Positions 23,230 through 32,350 are shown, counted from the stretch's first letter. The stretch is 37,433 bases of DNA from Nitrospirota bacterium (GCA_016217675.1 JACRHC010000140.1:1-37433); one strand, 5' to 3'. A program made the numbers and translations. The notes: generated by a model not told the origin, from the letters alone.

Positions 23230-23445
23230 TTACTTGCAGGAACTGCAGGAGCCTTTGCTGCAGGAGGTGCAGCCTGCAGAGGACGAACCCGCAAAAGGCT
23301 TATCTACACCGCTCATGCCGAATGCAGACATCTTTTTCTTCACATTGTTAGACGAGCATTGGGGGCAGAAGACTTCCCTGTTGCCAAAAACAAGCTTCTC
23401 AAAATCCTCATTACAGACGTTGCATCGGTACTCATAAATCGGCAT
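23230..23445 (-). CDS. fmdB: FmdB-family zinc-ribbon protein
   Basis: 71 residues. It begins MPIYEYRCNVCNEDFEKLV and has a second Cys pair in VFCPQC, giving the CxxC-x20-CxxC zinc ribbon of the FmdB/CxxC_CxxC_SSSS family. The tail is Ser/Cys-rich (GCTSCSKGSCSSCK), as usual in that family. It was first linked to formamidase gene regulation, but the role is generally unknown. It lies 13 bases after the transaldolase gene on the same strand, with AGGAG near the start, so the two are co-transcribed. Confidence 0.9.
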   Translation of the reverse strand: MPIYEYRCNVCNEDFEKLVFGNREVFCPQCSSNNVKKKMSAFGMSGVDKPFAGSSSAGCTSCSKGSCSSCK

Positions 23446-23458
23446 AACGCATAAGCTC

Positions 23459-24121
23459 CTATCTTTTTCCCGCCGGCCTCTTTGGGACTTTTTCCCAGTC
23501 TTTCAGAAACTTCTCAAGCCCGATCTCGGTCAGGGGATGCTTGATGAGCTGCGTTATTACAGAGTAGGGAATTGTCGCAATATGTGCTCCCATGCGTGCG
23601 GCATCAAGCACATGCAGCGGATTTCTCACCGAGGCAACGATCACTTCAGTTTCAAAAAGATAATTTTCATAGATATCCAGGATCTCCTCAACAAGGTCCA
23701 TGCCATGGTGGCTGATGTCATCGAGGCGGCCGACAAAAGGGCTTACATAGGTTGCTCCTGCCTTTGCTGCAAGGAGGGCCTGGTTGGCAGAAAAGATGAG
23801 GGTAACGTTAGTTTTGATGCCCATGGAAGAAAGTTTCTTGACTGCCTTGAGCCCTTCCTCGATCATCGGGATCTTGATAACGATATTCCTGTGGATCTTC
23901 GCGAGTTCTTTTGCCTCTTTTATCATCACATCAGCCGTGATGCCGATGACTTCACCGTTCACCGGCCCCTTCACAATACTGCATATGGCCTTCAGGATCT
24001 GGACAGGGTCCTTGCCTTCTTTGGCGATAAGCGAGGGATTCGTCGTTACACCGTCAATGACGCCCAGTTCCCAGGCCTTTTTGATCTCTTCGATATTTGC
24101 AGTATCAATAAAGAATTTCAT
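23459..24121 (-). CDS. tal: Transaldolase (small TalC/FSA-type)
   Basis: 220 residues, the size of the short transaldolase/fructose-6-phosphate aldolase group. It begins [20 protein letters not shown], has [14 protein letters not shown], the Schiff-base lysine K83 in VIKIPM, then [20 protein letters not shown] and [16 protein letters not shown] and the Phe in SPFVGR favour transaldolase over F6P aldolase activity. It transfers dihydroxyacetone units in the non-oxidative pentose phosphate pathway in the cytoplasm. TATAAT on the minus strand (24151-24156) lies about 30 bases upstream of the start, and AGAGGTG is the ribosome site. Confidence 0.93.
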   Translation of the reverse strand: MKFFIDTANIEEIKKAWELGVIDGVTTNPSLIAKEGKDPVQILKAICSIVKGPVNGEVIGITADVMIKEAKELAKIHRNIVIKIPMIEEGLKAVKKLSSMGIKTNVTLIFSANQALLAAKAGATYVSPFVGRLDDISHHGMDLVEEILDIYENYLFETEVIVASVRNPLHVLDAARMGAHIATIPYSVITQLIKHPLTEIGLEKFLKDWEKVPKRPAGKR

Positions 24122-24271
24122 TAAGCACCTCTAAACAATTAAGATGAATTATTATAACGAAAAGACCAGGCTTTTTGTCTTATATGATCAGACCCGGCCA
24201 CCTCTGTAACCTTTTGACTGCTGCCTCCCCTTACTCAGAAACAGCTCTCCAAATAATGAAGCAATCTTAAT

Positions 24272-24299
24272 TTGACACGTCCTTTTTCTCTGGTATAAT
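24272..24299 (+). promoter_or_regulatory. Full-consensus sigma-70 promoter
   Basis: TTGACA (24272-24277), a 16-base spacer and TATAAT (24294-24299): both hexamers match the consensus at every base. The expected transcript start is at about 24305-24307, on the ATG at 24306. Confidence 0.75.
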
Positions 24300-24305
24300 T
24301 TCACC

Positions 24306-24467
24306 ATGGGATACAGGACGTATGAAGCTGACAGGCATGGGCGGATCACCATATATCCCTCGATTAACAACCCCGCAAGAAAAGGCCCGGGCATTTTCAA
24401 GACGCTGATAAAGAAACTGATCGGGGTTGTAACCGAAATCCGGAAGAACGGTACGGGTAGGCCATAA
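24306..24467 (+). CDS. Small basic protein, probably leaderless mRNA
   Basis: 53 codons starting ATGGGATACAGG, placed 6 bases after a perfect -10 box, so the mRNA would begin at or next to the start codon with no ribosome site. The product, from GYRTYEADRHGRITIYPSIN to IRKNGTGRP, is strongly basic in its second half (FKTLIKKLIG) and could form a short amphipathic helix. It has no signal peptide, and I recognise no family. Alternatively the promoter makes a small RNA and the frame is incidental. It occupies the gap between two minus-strand genes, which otherwise holds nothing I can name. A weak five-pair hairpin overlaps its end. Confidence 0.42.
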   Translation: MGYRTYEADRHGRITIYPSINNPARKGPGIFKTLIKKLIGVVTEIRKNGTGRP

Positions 24468-24522
24468 GCCTAAGATTTCTCGCATTACCAGACGATCCAA
24501 TCCATTGTCAAAATACAGGCTG

Positions 24523-27177
24523 TTACGCTGACCGAGAGAGTTCTCTCACCCTCTCCCGTATCAGATACGCAAAATACTGATAATCATCCATGTCTGCAGG
24601 CTTCTTCGAAAAGTCTATCTGCTTTGCAGCAAGCGGTGTTCCGTAGGTGACCGTGATCTTTTTGAACTTTGGCCATGCTGCCTCTCTCGGCAGGGCCTCA
24701 AACGCCCCTTTGATGTAAACAGGGACTACAGGTATTCCCATTTCGATCGCAAGGATGCCGACGCCTTTCTTGAATTCAAGGAGCGTGTTGTCAGCTGACC
24801 TTCCCCCCTCAGGGAAAACGCAGAGAGATCGTCCATGCCGAAGCACGTACGCTGATGTCTGCAGCGCCCTGTTGAGGTAAGCAGAAGAGTCAATGGGTAT
24901 GACATGGGCTTTTTTTGCAAACCAGCCCTTCAGCCTGCCGGTGAAAAAATCACTGATCCCTAATAAATACAGGTTCCTGAATACCGTGAAGGGCAGTGAA
25001 AGAACAACAACGAATCCGTCAAGATAACTCGCATGGTTCGGGGCAATAATGAAATTTCCGGAAGCAGAAATATTCTCAAGCCCACGCGCTTCAAGATGAA
25101 AGAGAAGCTTTGCGAGCAGTTTCATAACAGCATACACAATCCTTGATGGAAGCATCATCAATTCAGGTTTCTCAAGCATGATCTGTTCCTGAGGTTCTGC
25201 TGATATGATCTCTTTCCATCCGGTCTTTTCGGGCCCTGCTGTTTGGGGCCCTGCTGATGAACGCCTGATCTTTTCGACGAGCTCCCTGACAGTATGGATA
25301 TCGGACATGAAATCTTCGGAGAGCTTCAGGGAAAGGGCTGTTTCGAGCGCTACAGCAAGCTCGATCCTGGAGAGTGAATCCAGTCCGAGGTCGAGCTCAA
25401 GATTATCATCTGCACGAATCTCCTGATCCTTTTTCGACAAATCTCCAACAGCAATAAGGACCTTGCTTCCGATTTCATCATTAAACAGGCTCTCCCTGTC
25501 AGCAGCAATCTCCTGCTTCTCATCCTCTTGCTGCGGTTGACCGGCCTTGATCATAAAGCGGCGCAGTTTGCCCAGAGGCGTTCGGGGCAGAGGGTCCTTC
25601 TGGAGCGTAAACCCCTGTATTCTCATATATGAGGGCAATCTTCCCGAGAGTGCATTGATCTCCCATTTGACCGCATCATAAAGATTAGAGATGAAAGTCT
25701 GTTTAGCGTATTCAAAATCAGGGACGATCACGGCATGCAGTGATTCTGTTATCCCCTGATGCTCTACTCCGGTGATGCAGATCTCCCTGATCAGGTTTGA
25801 TGAAAGGTACATCTTTTCAACATCTTCCGGATAGATGTTCTTTCCTGAACTCAGAACAATAACCTCTTTGGACCGGCCGGTGATGAAGAGATATCCTTCC
25901 TGGTCCAGTCTGCCGATATCGCCGGTCCTGAACCATCCGTCATGCATTACCTCGGCTGTCGCCGAAGGTCTATTATAGTAGCCCTTCATGACCATCGGCC
26001 CCTTGATCTCTATCTCTCCCTCACCGGCCCCAGAGGGATGCGCAATCCTGATCAAAACAGAAGGAAGAGGCTTTCCTGCTGAACCGGGCTTACGTTTTTC
26101 AGGAGGATTGAAGGTCACCACAGGAGAGGTCTCGGTCAGGCCATAGCCTTCAAGGACAGTGAAGCCGAGCGCCTCAAGACCTTCCATGACATCAGGATCA
26201 AGCCTTGCGCCGCCGCTGCCAAAGAACCGGAAGCGGGGTCCGAAGCTCCTGTGCACTGACCTGAAGATGAGCCTGCCGAGGTTGAAGCCGAGCCTTCCTC
26301 TGATCATGCCGGAAAGAGCGATAAGTTTTGTCAGGGAAAAGGGCAACGGTCTGGACAGGGCTTTTATCCTGGCCATAATGTTGTTTCTGATCATGCTGAG
26401 CAGCTGGGGCACGCCGATCACAATACTCACGCCTTTTTCCTGTATGGCTGCAATCATGTCAGGTCCTTTCATGCTCAGCGGATAGGTTATGGAAGCGCCG
26501 AGAAAAAGAGGCACCATAAAGGTGCACATGAACGCATAGGTATGATGCAGGGGAAGGATCGAAAGGACATTGTCTTCATGCGAAACAATGTGTGCATCAA
26601 TGAGAGCCCTGGCATCAGAGCAGAAGTTTTTGTGGGTGAGAACGACGCCCTTCGGATTTCCTGTTGTGCCTGACGTATATATTATTGAAGCAATATCATC
26701 CTGCTCGGAGGTCGGCAAAGCTTCTGTCTGAGCCCTTTTTTCTATTGCCCGGTATTCTGTGCTGTCAAAATCAATAAGCAGCGGGTCCCTCCCGGCAGCT
26801 TTCCGGAAATGCTCTGCAAAAAATCCAAGCTGGCCGGCTGTCTTATTGCTGTGCAGGATAATACCGGCCTCTGAATCTATCAGCAGGGTCTTTACCTCTT
26901 CCGGACCGAGCTGTGCATCAAGCGGTACAGCTATGCAGCCTGAAGAGAGGATCGCAAGATACGCGGTGGACCATTCAGGACGGTTCTCGGAGATGATGGC
27001 AATGCGGTCATTCTTTTTGACCCCTGACGTTATCAGATGCGTTGCAAGATTTGTAACTCTGCCTGCAAGCTCGCGGTACGTAACGGTCTGCCAGCCTTCC
27101 TGGTAATAATGAAGGGCAGCATTATCAGGATAGGTTGACGCTGCCTTGCCGAAAAGGTCAATTATGGTTTCTGTCAT
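24523..27177 (-). CDS. Acyl-CoA/acyl-ACP synthetase - ACP - PlsC acyltransferase fusion
   Basis: 884 residues from the ATG at 27177 (AAAGGG upstream); a TTG 11 codons earlier is possible but less likely. An AMP-forming ligase domain (residues 1-530) has IIYTSGTTGNPKGVVLTHKN, YGLTETSP, GWFRTGDIG and GRSKEVIVLSSGKNIYP. An acyl-carrier domain follows, with LGLDSLSRIE, its phosphopantetheine serine being S601. A PlsC-type 1-acylglycerol-phosphate acyltransferase domain comes next, with NHASYLDG near 714 and FPEGGRS near 787. The protein should activate a fatty acid, hold it on its own carrier and pass it to a lysophospholipid or similar acceptor. It is comparable to E. coli Aas, but with reversed domain order and an added ACP. 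It acts at the inner membrane. Confidence 0.9.
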   Translation of the reverse strand: MTETIIDLFGKAASTYPDNAALHYYQEGWQTVTYRELAGRVTNLATHLITSGVKKNDRIAIISENRPEWSTAYLAILSSGCIAVPLDAQLGPEEVKTLLIDSEAGIILHSNKTAGQLGFFAEHFRKAAGRDPLLIDFDSTEYRAIEKRAQTEALPTSEQDDIASIIYTSGTTGNPKGVVLTHKNFCSDARALIDAHIVSHEDNVLSILPLHHTYAFMCTFMVPLFLGASITYPLSMKGPDMIAAIQEKGVSIVIGVPQLLSMIRNNIMARIKALSRPLPFSLTKLIALSGMIRGRLGFNLGRLIFRSVHRSFGPRFRFFGSGGARLDPDVMEGLEALGFTVLEGYGLTETSPVVTFNPPEKRKPGSAGKPLPSVLIRIAHPSGAGEGEIEIKGPMVMKGYYNRPSATAEVMHDGWFRTGDIGRLDQEGYLFITGRSKEVIVLSSGKNIYPEDVEKMYLSSNLIREICITGVEHQGITESLHAVIVPDFEYAKQTFISNLYDAVKWEINALSGRLPSYMRIQGFTLQKDPLPRTPLGKLRRFMIKAGQPQQEDEKQEIAADRESLFNDEIGSKVLIAVGDLSKKDQEIRADDNLELDLGLDSLSRIELAVALETALSLKLSEDFMSDIHTVRELVEKIRRSSAGPQTAGPEKTGWKEIISAEPQEQIMLEKPELMMLPSRIVYAVMKLLAKLLFHLEARGLENISASGNFIIAPNHASYLDGFVVVLSLPFTVFRNLYLLGISDFFTGRLKGWFAKKAHVIPIDSSAYLNRALQTSAYVLRHGRSLCVFPEGGRSADNTLLEFKKGVGILAIEMGIPVVPVYIKGAFEALPREAAWPKFKKITVTYGTPLAAKQIDFSKKPADMDDYQYFAYLIRERVRELSRSA

Positions 27178-27194
27178 AGGCCCTTTGCACTTTA

Positions 27195-27224
27195 TTGAAG
27201 GTTCATTCAAGCATCTGCTATACT
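27195..27224 (+). promoter_or_regulatory. Promoter for the ThiF/MoeB-like gene
   Basis: TTGAAG (27195-27200), 18 bases, TATACT (27219-27224), in the short divergent gap between the ligase fusion and the E1-like gene. Confidence 0.5.
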
Positions 27225-27295
27225 TTTTTAAAACTGCGGCATCTTACATAATAGTAGCATGTTTGCCGCACCACAGAGCAGAAGGGGAGGAAACC

Positions 27296-28033
27296 ATGGC
27301 ATTCACACAGGAAGAGATCAGCCGATACACCCGCCAGATGATGATGGAAGGCTGGGGAGAAGAGACCCAACAGAAGATCAAGAACTCAACGGTCTTTATT
27401 GCCGGGGCTGGAGGGCTTGGTTCCCCTGTCTCGATTTACCTTGCTGTGGCCGGTGTCGGCAATATCCGCATCTGCGATTTTGACTCTCCTGACTGGTCGA
27501 ACCTCAACCGCCAGATACTGCATAACCATAACCGGATCGGTACGAACAAGGCAATTTCCGCAAAACAGACGCTTGAGGAAATGAATCCCCACATCACCAT
27601 AACCGCGTTTACCGACAAGATCGTTGCTGAGAATGTAGATGAACTGGTGGGGAATGCGGACCTTATCCTTGACTGTATGGACAACTTCCCGACCCGTTAC
27701 CTTCTCAACGAATCCGCGATCCGGAAGAATATTCCGCTTATTCACGGAAGCATCTGGGGGCTTGACGGCAGGCTCACGCACATAAAGTCTCCTGAAACTC
27801 CGTGCCTGATGTGTTATTTCCCCGAATCCCCACCCAAAGAGGTCTTCCCTGTGCTTGGCGCAACCCCTGGTGTTATCGGCACCTTGCAGGCAATGGAGGC
27901 CCTCAAATATCTTGCAGACATCGGCAAGCCCCTCAAAGGAAAGCTCCTTGTCTGGTCAGGCAACGATATGAGCTTCAGGACCTTCAACGGTTTCAAGGAC
28001 CCTCAGTGCCTGACTTGCGGCAGCCAGAAATAA
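27296..28033 (+). CDS. ThiF/MoeB/HesA-family E1-like adenylyltransferase
   Basis: 245 residues from the ATG at 27296, chosen for its strong ribosome site AGGGGAGG; the longer frame has none. The family start SRYTRQMMMEGWGEETQQKI is followed by the nucleotide loop GAGGLGSP, the acidic DFD after the second strand, NLNRQILH, and DCMDNFPTRYLLNE. Two Cys pairs (CLMC and CLTC) form the structural zinc site. Such enzymes adenylate the C-terminal Gly-Gly of ThiS/MoaD-like sulfur carriers for thiamin, molybdopterin or related sulfur transfer. No ThiS or MoaD gene is adjacent, so the partner cannot be named; the length fits MoeB/HesA without a rhodanese domain. Confidence 0.92.
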   Translation: MAFTQEEISRYTRQMMMEGWGEETQQKIKNSTVFIAGAGGLGSPVSIYLAVAGVGNIRICDFDSPDWSNLNRQILHNHNRIGTNKAISAKQTLEEMNPHITITAFTDKIVAENVDELVGNADLILDCMDNFPTRYLLNESAIRKNIPLIHGSIWGLDGRLTHIKSPETPCLMCYFPESPPKEVFPVLGATPGVIGTLQAMEALKYLADIGKPLKGKLLVWSGNDMSFRTFNGFKDPQCLTCGSQK

Positions 28034-28097
28034 TCTCAACAACGTCAAGGCAGGGGTGCTGAATGCCCCTCCTGCCCCCCGGAGGACAAGGCCGCCA

Positions 28098-29303
28098 ATG
28101 ATGGAACTGCTGACTGACCCCCAAACTGCCTACGCCCTTGTTATTGCAGGCATAACAGGGATCATTTTTTTCTTTATCGGCAAGGTCTCCGGCGGTATCT
28201 TTGAAAAGAAGAGACTCCTTGTTGATCAGAAAGAGTTTGAGAAAAGGCTGTCTCTTTCTGAAGCAGGGAAGAACGATATGCGGCGGCAGATCGATGAGTT
28301 GAAGAAACAGAATGAAAAATACATTTACTTTGTTGTCCGCATACCTGAGACGGTAAAGCATCTGAACTCAAGCCTCACCTTTGACGAGACGATATCGTCG
28401 GTCATCAGGGTAACGAAAGACCTGGTCAATACGGACTGCATAGAGGTCTATGTCTATAGCGAGGAAAAGAGCCTGCTGATGCTTGAAGCTGCATACGGAT
28501 CAAAAAGAAAAGAGGCTATTTCATTAGCGGTCGGAGAAGGCCTTATAGGCAAGGCCGCTGAGCTGAAGGTCATGCTCTCCCAGGAAGGCAATGCAGCCGG
28601 TACAAGGGGATTAGACGGCCAGATCATGCATGCAGCGCCGATGATCTTCAGGGGACGTCTGATCGGCATACTCGGACTTGGCAGACTCCTCAATCCCACA
28701 GGAGATGAGAAAAGACTCATTGCGATGGTAACGGACCTTGCGGCCGTATCCCTGCAGAACTGCGAAAAGATATCGACTGCGCAGGAGGAGGCGAATACTG
28801 ATTCCCTTACAAAACTGTATAACAGAAAATATTTTGCAGAGCGTTCTCTGGATGAAGCTCAGAAGGCGCTGAGCTACAACTTTCCGATATCAATTTTCAT
28901 GTTCGATATCGACCATTTCAAAAAATACAATGACCAGAACGGCCATACAGAGGGAGATTATCTCCTGCGCGAACTCGGTGGCCTTTTGAAGAAAAATACG
29001 CGGAGCCGGGATATTGTAGCCCGGTATGGCGGTGAGGAATTCATTGTCATGCTGCCCAACACAGACAAACAGGGAGCTGCCATTTATGCCGAAAAGATCA
29101 GGAACATGATAGAAACTACGCTCTTCAGAAACAGGGAAAAACAGCCCCTCGGTTTTGTTTCGATCAGCGGCGGTGTAGCAACTTTTCCTGCTGACGGTGA
29201 TACAATAGAATCTGCAATAAAGCTGGCCGATGCGGCTTTGTATAAATCCAAGGAAACAGGCAGGAACAGGGTGACGCTTTTTGAGCATTCCCGGTTAACA
29301 TGA
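28098..29303 (+). CDS. Membrane-anchored GAF-GGDEF diguanylate cyclase
   Basis: 401 residues with GGAGG 12 bases before ATG 28098; 28101 is an alternative start. A membrane span lies at about residues 12-30, then a coiled coil (FEKRLSLSEAGKNDMRRQIDELKKQ), a GAF-like sensor domain (about 85-225) and the GGDEF domain (about 235-400). The latter has SLTKLYNRKYF, FDIDHFKKYND and the active motif RYGGEEF. RSRD, placed five residues before GGEEF, is the product-inhibition I-site. It should make cyclic di-GMP under control of a cytoplasmic ligand or signal. It is followed at once by a second GGDEF-type gene. Confidence 0.92.
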   Translation: MMELLTDPQTAYALVIAGITGIIFFFIGKVSGGIFEKKRLLVDQKEFEKRLSLSEAGKNDMRRQIDELKKQNEKYIYFVVRIPETVKHLNSSLTFDETISSVIRVTKDLVNTDCIEVYVYSEEKSLLMLEAAYGSKRKEAISLAVGEGLIGKAAELKVMLSQEGNAAGTRGLDGQIMHAAPMIFRGRLIGILGLGRLLNPTGDEKRLIAMVTDLAAVSLQNCEKISTAQEEANTDSLTKLYNRKYFAERSLDEAQKALSYNFPISIFMFDIDHFKKYNDQNGHTEGDYLLRELGGLLKKNTRSRDIVARYGGEEFIVMLPNTDKQGAAIYAEKIRNMIETTLFRNREKQPLGFVSISGGVATFPADGDTIESAIKLADAALYKSKETGRNRVTLFEHSRLT

Positions 29304-29316
29304 GAGAAAAAACGAT

Positions 29317-30642
29317 ATGAGTTTCTCCTTACGGCAGAAGATCTTTCTCGGGTATATCGTCATGATATCCTTTACTCTGCTTGTCGGCATGTATGCCATT
29401 TTCAGCCTCAAGGAACTGAATGCCATTACGAGGACTATTGTCCTTAATTCCATTGCGATCAGTGATAAACTGACGCGCCTGAATGACAGCATACTTGCCC
29501 AGGACCTGTATGAAAAAAGGTCTCTCATGCTCCAGCAGCAGGATGCAGAGAACCTGTTCTGGACAAGGAGCAGGGAGTTCAGAAACCTTCTGGGGGAGAT
29601 CAGCAAGACAGAGGCATATGTCAGTGCCAATATCGAAACGCTCATTTCCCTGCATGAAAAATACAATGCCCTGTTTACCAGAGAGATACAGCTGATAAAG
29701 GATCGCAGGAACCAGGAAGCTGAAGAGATATCAGGCCATGAGCTGAAAGCGCATTTCAATAAAATTCTCCTTGCCCTCAAAGACATAGATCTGAAGATTA
29801 AATCACAGCAGAACCTGCACGTCAACCAGTCAAATTCCCTGAGCGAGCGCGCCCTTCTTATCATGATCGTCCTGAGTGCCACTTCCTTTGTCTTCGGCCT
29901 CCTGTTTGCTACGCTCCTGACGAATCATCTCAACGCTGCCATCGAGCGCCTGAAAGAGGCGACCAACATGATCAGGAGCGGAGACTTTGACAGTATGCCT
30001 GAGATCAAGGGAGCAGACGAACTTGCAGACCTGGCCATATCCTTCAGGGAGATGTCGTCCCGCCTCAAGGAGCTCGAAGTAATAAACCTTGATGCCAACC
30101 CCCTGACAAAACTGCCGGGCAATCTGGCAATAGAAAAGGAGCTTCTCACGAGACTCAACGAGACCCAGAGTTTTTCGTTCTGCCTCATAGACCTGGATAA
30201 CTTCAAGGCATACAATGACCGGTACAGCTATGCACGGGGCAGCGATCTGATCAAATGGATGTCTGAAATGCTGACCGCTATCAAGAAGGAATGCGGCGCG
30301 CCTGACGATTTCCTCGGCCATATCGGCGGCGATGACTTTGTGATCATCTGTTCACCTGACAGGATCCAGAAGATCTGCACCCGGATCATCGAGGAGTTTG
30401 ATAAAGGCATTATTGCTCATTATGACCCTGAGGACGCCAAAAAAGGCTTCATCATCTCGATCGACAGGAACGACAAGCCTGCCATGTTTGGCATCATGAC
30501 CGTATCTTTGGCAGTGGTCAACACGGACCGCACCCTTGTCCGGGACCCGATGGAGATATCCCAGAAGGTTGCAGAGCTTAAGCAGTATGCAAAGTCCTTT
30601 GCAAAGAGCATCTACATCATGGACCGCAGAAGGATCCGGTAA
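29317..30642 (+). CDS. Membrane receptor with HAMP and GGDDF-type domain
   Basis: 441 residues. A span at about 9-31, a periplasmic four-helix-like sensor (32-180, rich in KDRRNQEAEEIS-type helices), a second span at about 184-208, a HAMP domain (IERLKEATNMIRSGDF) and a GGDEF-type domain from residue 260. This domain starts DANPLTKLPGN, has CLIDLDNFKAYND and the motif IGGDDFVI. The second Glu of GG(D/E)EF is Asp and there is no RxxD I-site, so activity is uncertain; it may bind GTP or c-di-GMP rather than make it. It begins 13 bases after the preceding cyclase gene, so they are likely co-expressed. Confidence 0.88.
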   Translation: MSFSLRQKIFLGYIVMISFTLLVGMYAIFSLKELNAITRTIVLNSIAISDKLTRLNDSILAQDLYEKRSLMLQQQDAENLFWTRSREFRNLLGEISKTEAYVSANIETLISLHEKYNALFTREIQLIKDRRNQEAEEISGHELKAHFNKILLALKDIDLKIKSQQNLHVNQSNSLSERALLIMIVLSATSFVFGLLFATLLTNHLNAAIERLKEATNMIRSGDFDSMPEIKGADELADLAISFREMSSRLKELEVINLDANPLTKLPGNLAIEKELLTRLNETQSFSFCLIDLDNFKAYNDRYSYARGSDLIKWMSEMLTAIKKECGAPDDFLGHIGGDDFVIICSPDRIQKICTRIIEEFDKGIIAHYDPEDAKKGFIISIDRNDKPAMFGIMTVSLAVVNTDRTLVRDPMEISQKVAELKQYAKSFAKSIYIMDRRRIR

Positions 30643-30697
30643 GTTCTCCCCGCTCCTTTCCCTTTTCACCTCCTGTTTCGACTCCCTGGTTTTGTGA

Positions 30698-30703
30698 TAT
30701 AAT
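30698..30703 (+). promoter_or_regulatory. -10 box directly before hisC
   Basis: TATAAT ends 9 bases before the hisC ATG at 30713; a weak TTTCGA lies 16 bases upstream of it. No ribosome site fits between, so the his transcript may have almost no leader. Confidence 0.45.
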
Positions 30704-30712
30704 TCACGCACT

Positions 30713-31741
30713 ATGGACATACGCAGGCTTGTTAAAAAAGAGGTTGCATCGCTCAGGGCTTACCAGGCAAAGGAGATCCCCTGCAGGGTAAAGCTCGATG
30801 CCAATGAAAGTCCGTATGGTTTTCCGTCAGCACTGACAGCTGTCAAAAAGATTCAGACGAACCGGTATCCTGACCCTGAGGCAAAGGCGCTGAAGGCAGT
30901 CCTTGCAAAAGACCTCGGCGTAAAACCGCAAAACCTGCTCCAGGGCAATGGCTCTGACGAGCTCATCTATTATCTTATAGCCACCTTTGGCGGGCCGGTA
31001 CTCTATCCTGTGCCGACCTTCTCGATGTATGGAATCATCAGCCAGGCGCTTGGTGAAAAGAAAAAAGAGGTTCCCCTTGACCGGGATTTTGATATCGACC
31101 TTGACAGGATGATGACTGCCCTCAGAAAAGAAAAGCCGAAGCTTGTTTTTCTGAGTACCCCGAACAATCCGACAGGCAACTGCTTTTCGTCTGAAAAGAT
31201 CCTGAAGATAATTGCAGAGTCCAAAGGACTTGTTGTGGTTGATGAGGCGTACCAGCCATTTTCGAGCGATAAGGGTTTTGTACCCCTGCTGCACGACTAC
31301 AAGAACCTCGTGATCATGAGGACGCTCTCCAAGATCGGCCTTGCAGCCCTCAGGTTCGGCTTTCTGATTGCCGGCGAGGAGATCATCGATGAGGTAAATA
31401 AGGTGAGGCTGCCTTTTAATGTGAATGCGCTTTCCCAGGCTGTTGCCATCGAAGCGCTCAAAAAGAAAAAGGCGCTGCAGGCAGCGATACGGGAAATAGC
31501 AGGCGAGCGCGACAAAATGCTGTTGGCCATGGAGCGCATAAAGGGGGTAATGCCTTTTCCTTCAGAGGCAAACTTCATCCTCTTCAGGGTAAAAGACCCT
31601 CATAAGGTCTATGGCCTGCTCCTTGAAAAAGGGATACTGGTCAGGAATATCAGCGATGCAGTTTCAGGCTGCCTCAGGGTGACGATCGGAACGCCAAGAG
31701 AGAATGTCCTGTTTCTCAGGGCACTCGAAAAGATCGCGTAA
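30713..31741 (+). CDS. hisC: Histidinol-phosphate aminotransferase
   Basis: 342 residues, slightly short of the usual 350. Family features in order: VKLDANESPYGFP near the N-terminus, NGSDELIYYL, FLSTPNNPTGN, VVVDEAYQPF, the PLP-binding lysine in RTLSKIGLAALRFGFLI, and LRVTIGTPREN near the end. It converts imidazole acetol phosphate and glutamate to histidinol phosphate in the cytoplasm. hisB follows after 21 bases, so this is a small histidine operon fragment; no other his genes lie here. Confidence 0.95.
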   Translation: MDIRRLVKKEVASLRAYQAKEIPCRVKLDANESPYGFPSALTAVKKIQTNRYPDPEAKALKAVLAKDLGVKPQNLLQGNGSDELIYYLIATFGGPVLYPVPTFSMYGIISQALGEKKKEVPLDRDFDIDLDRMMTALRKEKPKLVFLSTPNNPTGNCFSSEKILKIIAESKGLVVVDEAYQPFSSDKGFVPLLHDYKNLVIMRTLSKIGLAALRFGFLIAGEEIIDEVNKVRLPFNVNALSQAVAIEALKKKKALQAAIREIAGERDKMLLAMERIKGVMPFPSEANFILFRVKDPHKVYGLLLEKGILVRNISDAVSGCLRVTIGTPRENVLFLRALEKIA

Positions 31742-31762
31742 GAGATAAAGATAGGGAGAGAT

Positions 31763-32350
31763 ATGAGAAAAGCAAGGATCGAGAGGAAGACAAAAGAGAC
31801 ACAGATTGCGGCTGAGATGAAGCTTGATGGCACAGGATCATATTCGGTAAAGACGCCCATACCCTTTTTTGATCATATGCTGACCCTCATGTGCAAACAC
31901 GGCCTCTTTGATATGAAACTTGTGGCAAAGGGTGACGTTGAGATCGATGACCACCATACAGTCGAAGACACCGGCATTGTCCTGGGAAAAGTTCTCAAAG
32001 AGGCCCTTGGAGATATGAAGGGCATTTCCCGGTACGGGCAGGCATCTGTCCCGATGGACGAGGCATTGGCCCATGTGAGCCTTGATATCAGCGGCAGATC
32101 ATATCTTGTCTATAATGTCGCTTTTCCGAAGAAGAGCAAGCTGAGGGAGTTCGACCCTGACCTTATCGAGGATTTTCTTCAGGCCTTTGCAGGCAGCGCA
32201 GGCATCACCCTTCATGTCAACGTATTCTATGGCAGGAACACCCACCATATTATAGAGGCTGTATTCAAGGCATTAGGCCGGGCATTGAAGCAGGCGGTGG
32301 CTCTTGATCCCAGAGTCAAAGGCGTTCCTTCTACCAAAGGAGCGCTCTGA
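31763..32350 (+). CDS. hisB: Imidazoleglycerol-phosphate dehydratase
   Basis: 195 residues, the normal size for the monofunctional enzyme without the phosphatase domain. Two metal-binding repeats are clear: [14 protein letters not shown] and [14 protein letters not shown], then [20 protein letters not shown], with the paired His residues that bind manganese. It dehydrates imidazole glycerol phosphate to the acetol, the substrate of HisC encoded just before it. AGGGAGAG precedes the ATG. It is convergent with ribF; the 63-base gap shows no clear terminator. Confidence 0.96.
   Translation: MRKARIERKTKETQIAAEMKLDGTGSYSVKTPIPFFDHMLTLMCKHGLFDMKLVAKGDVEIDDHHTVEDTGIVLGKVLKEALGDMKGISRYGQASVPMDEALAHVSLDISGRSYLVYNVAFPKKSKLREFDPDLIEDFLQAFAGSAGITLHVNVFYGRNTHHIIEAVFKALGRALKQAVALDPRVKGVPSTKGAL

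Noticed and set aside
23537-24124. 195-codon plus-strand ORF
   Set aside because: It is the antisense shadow of the transaldolase gene, which has full-length family motifs on the minus strand.
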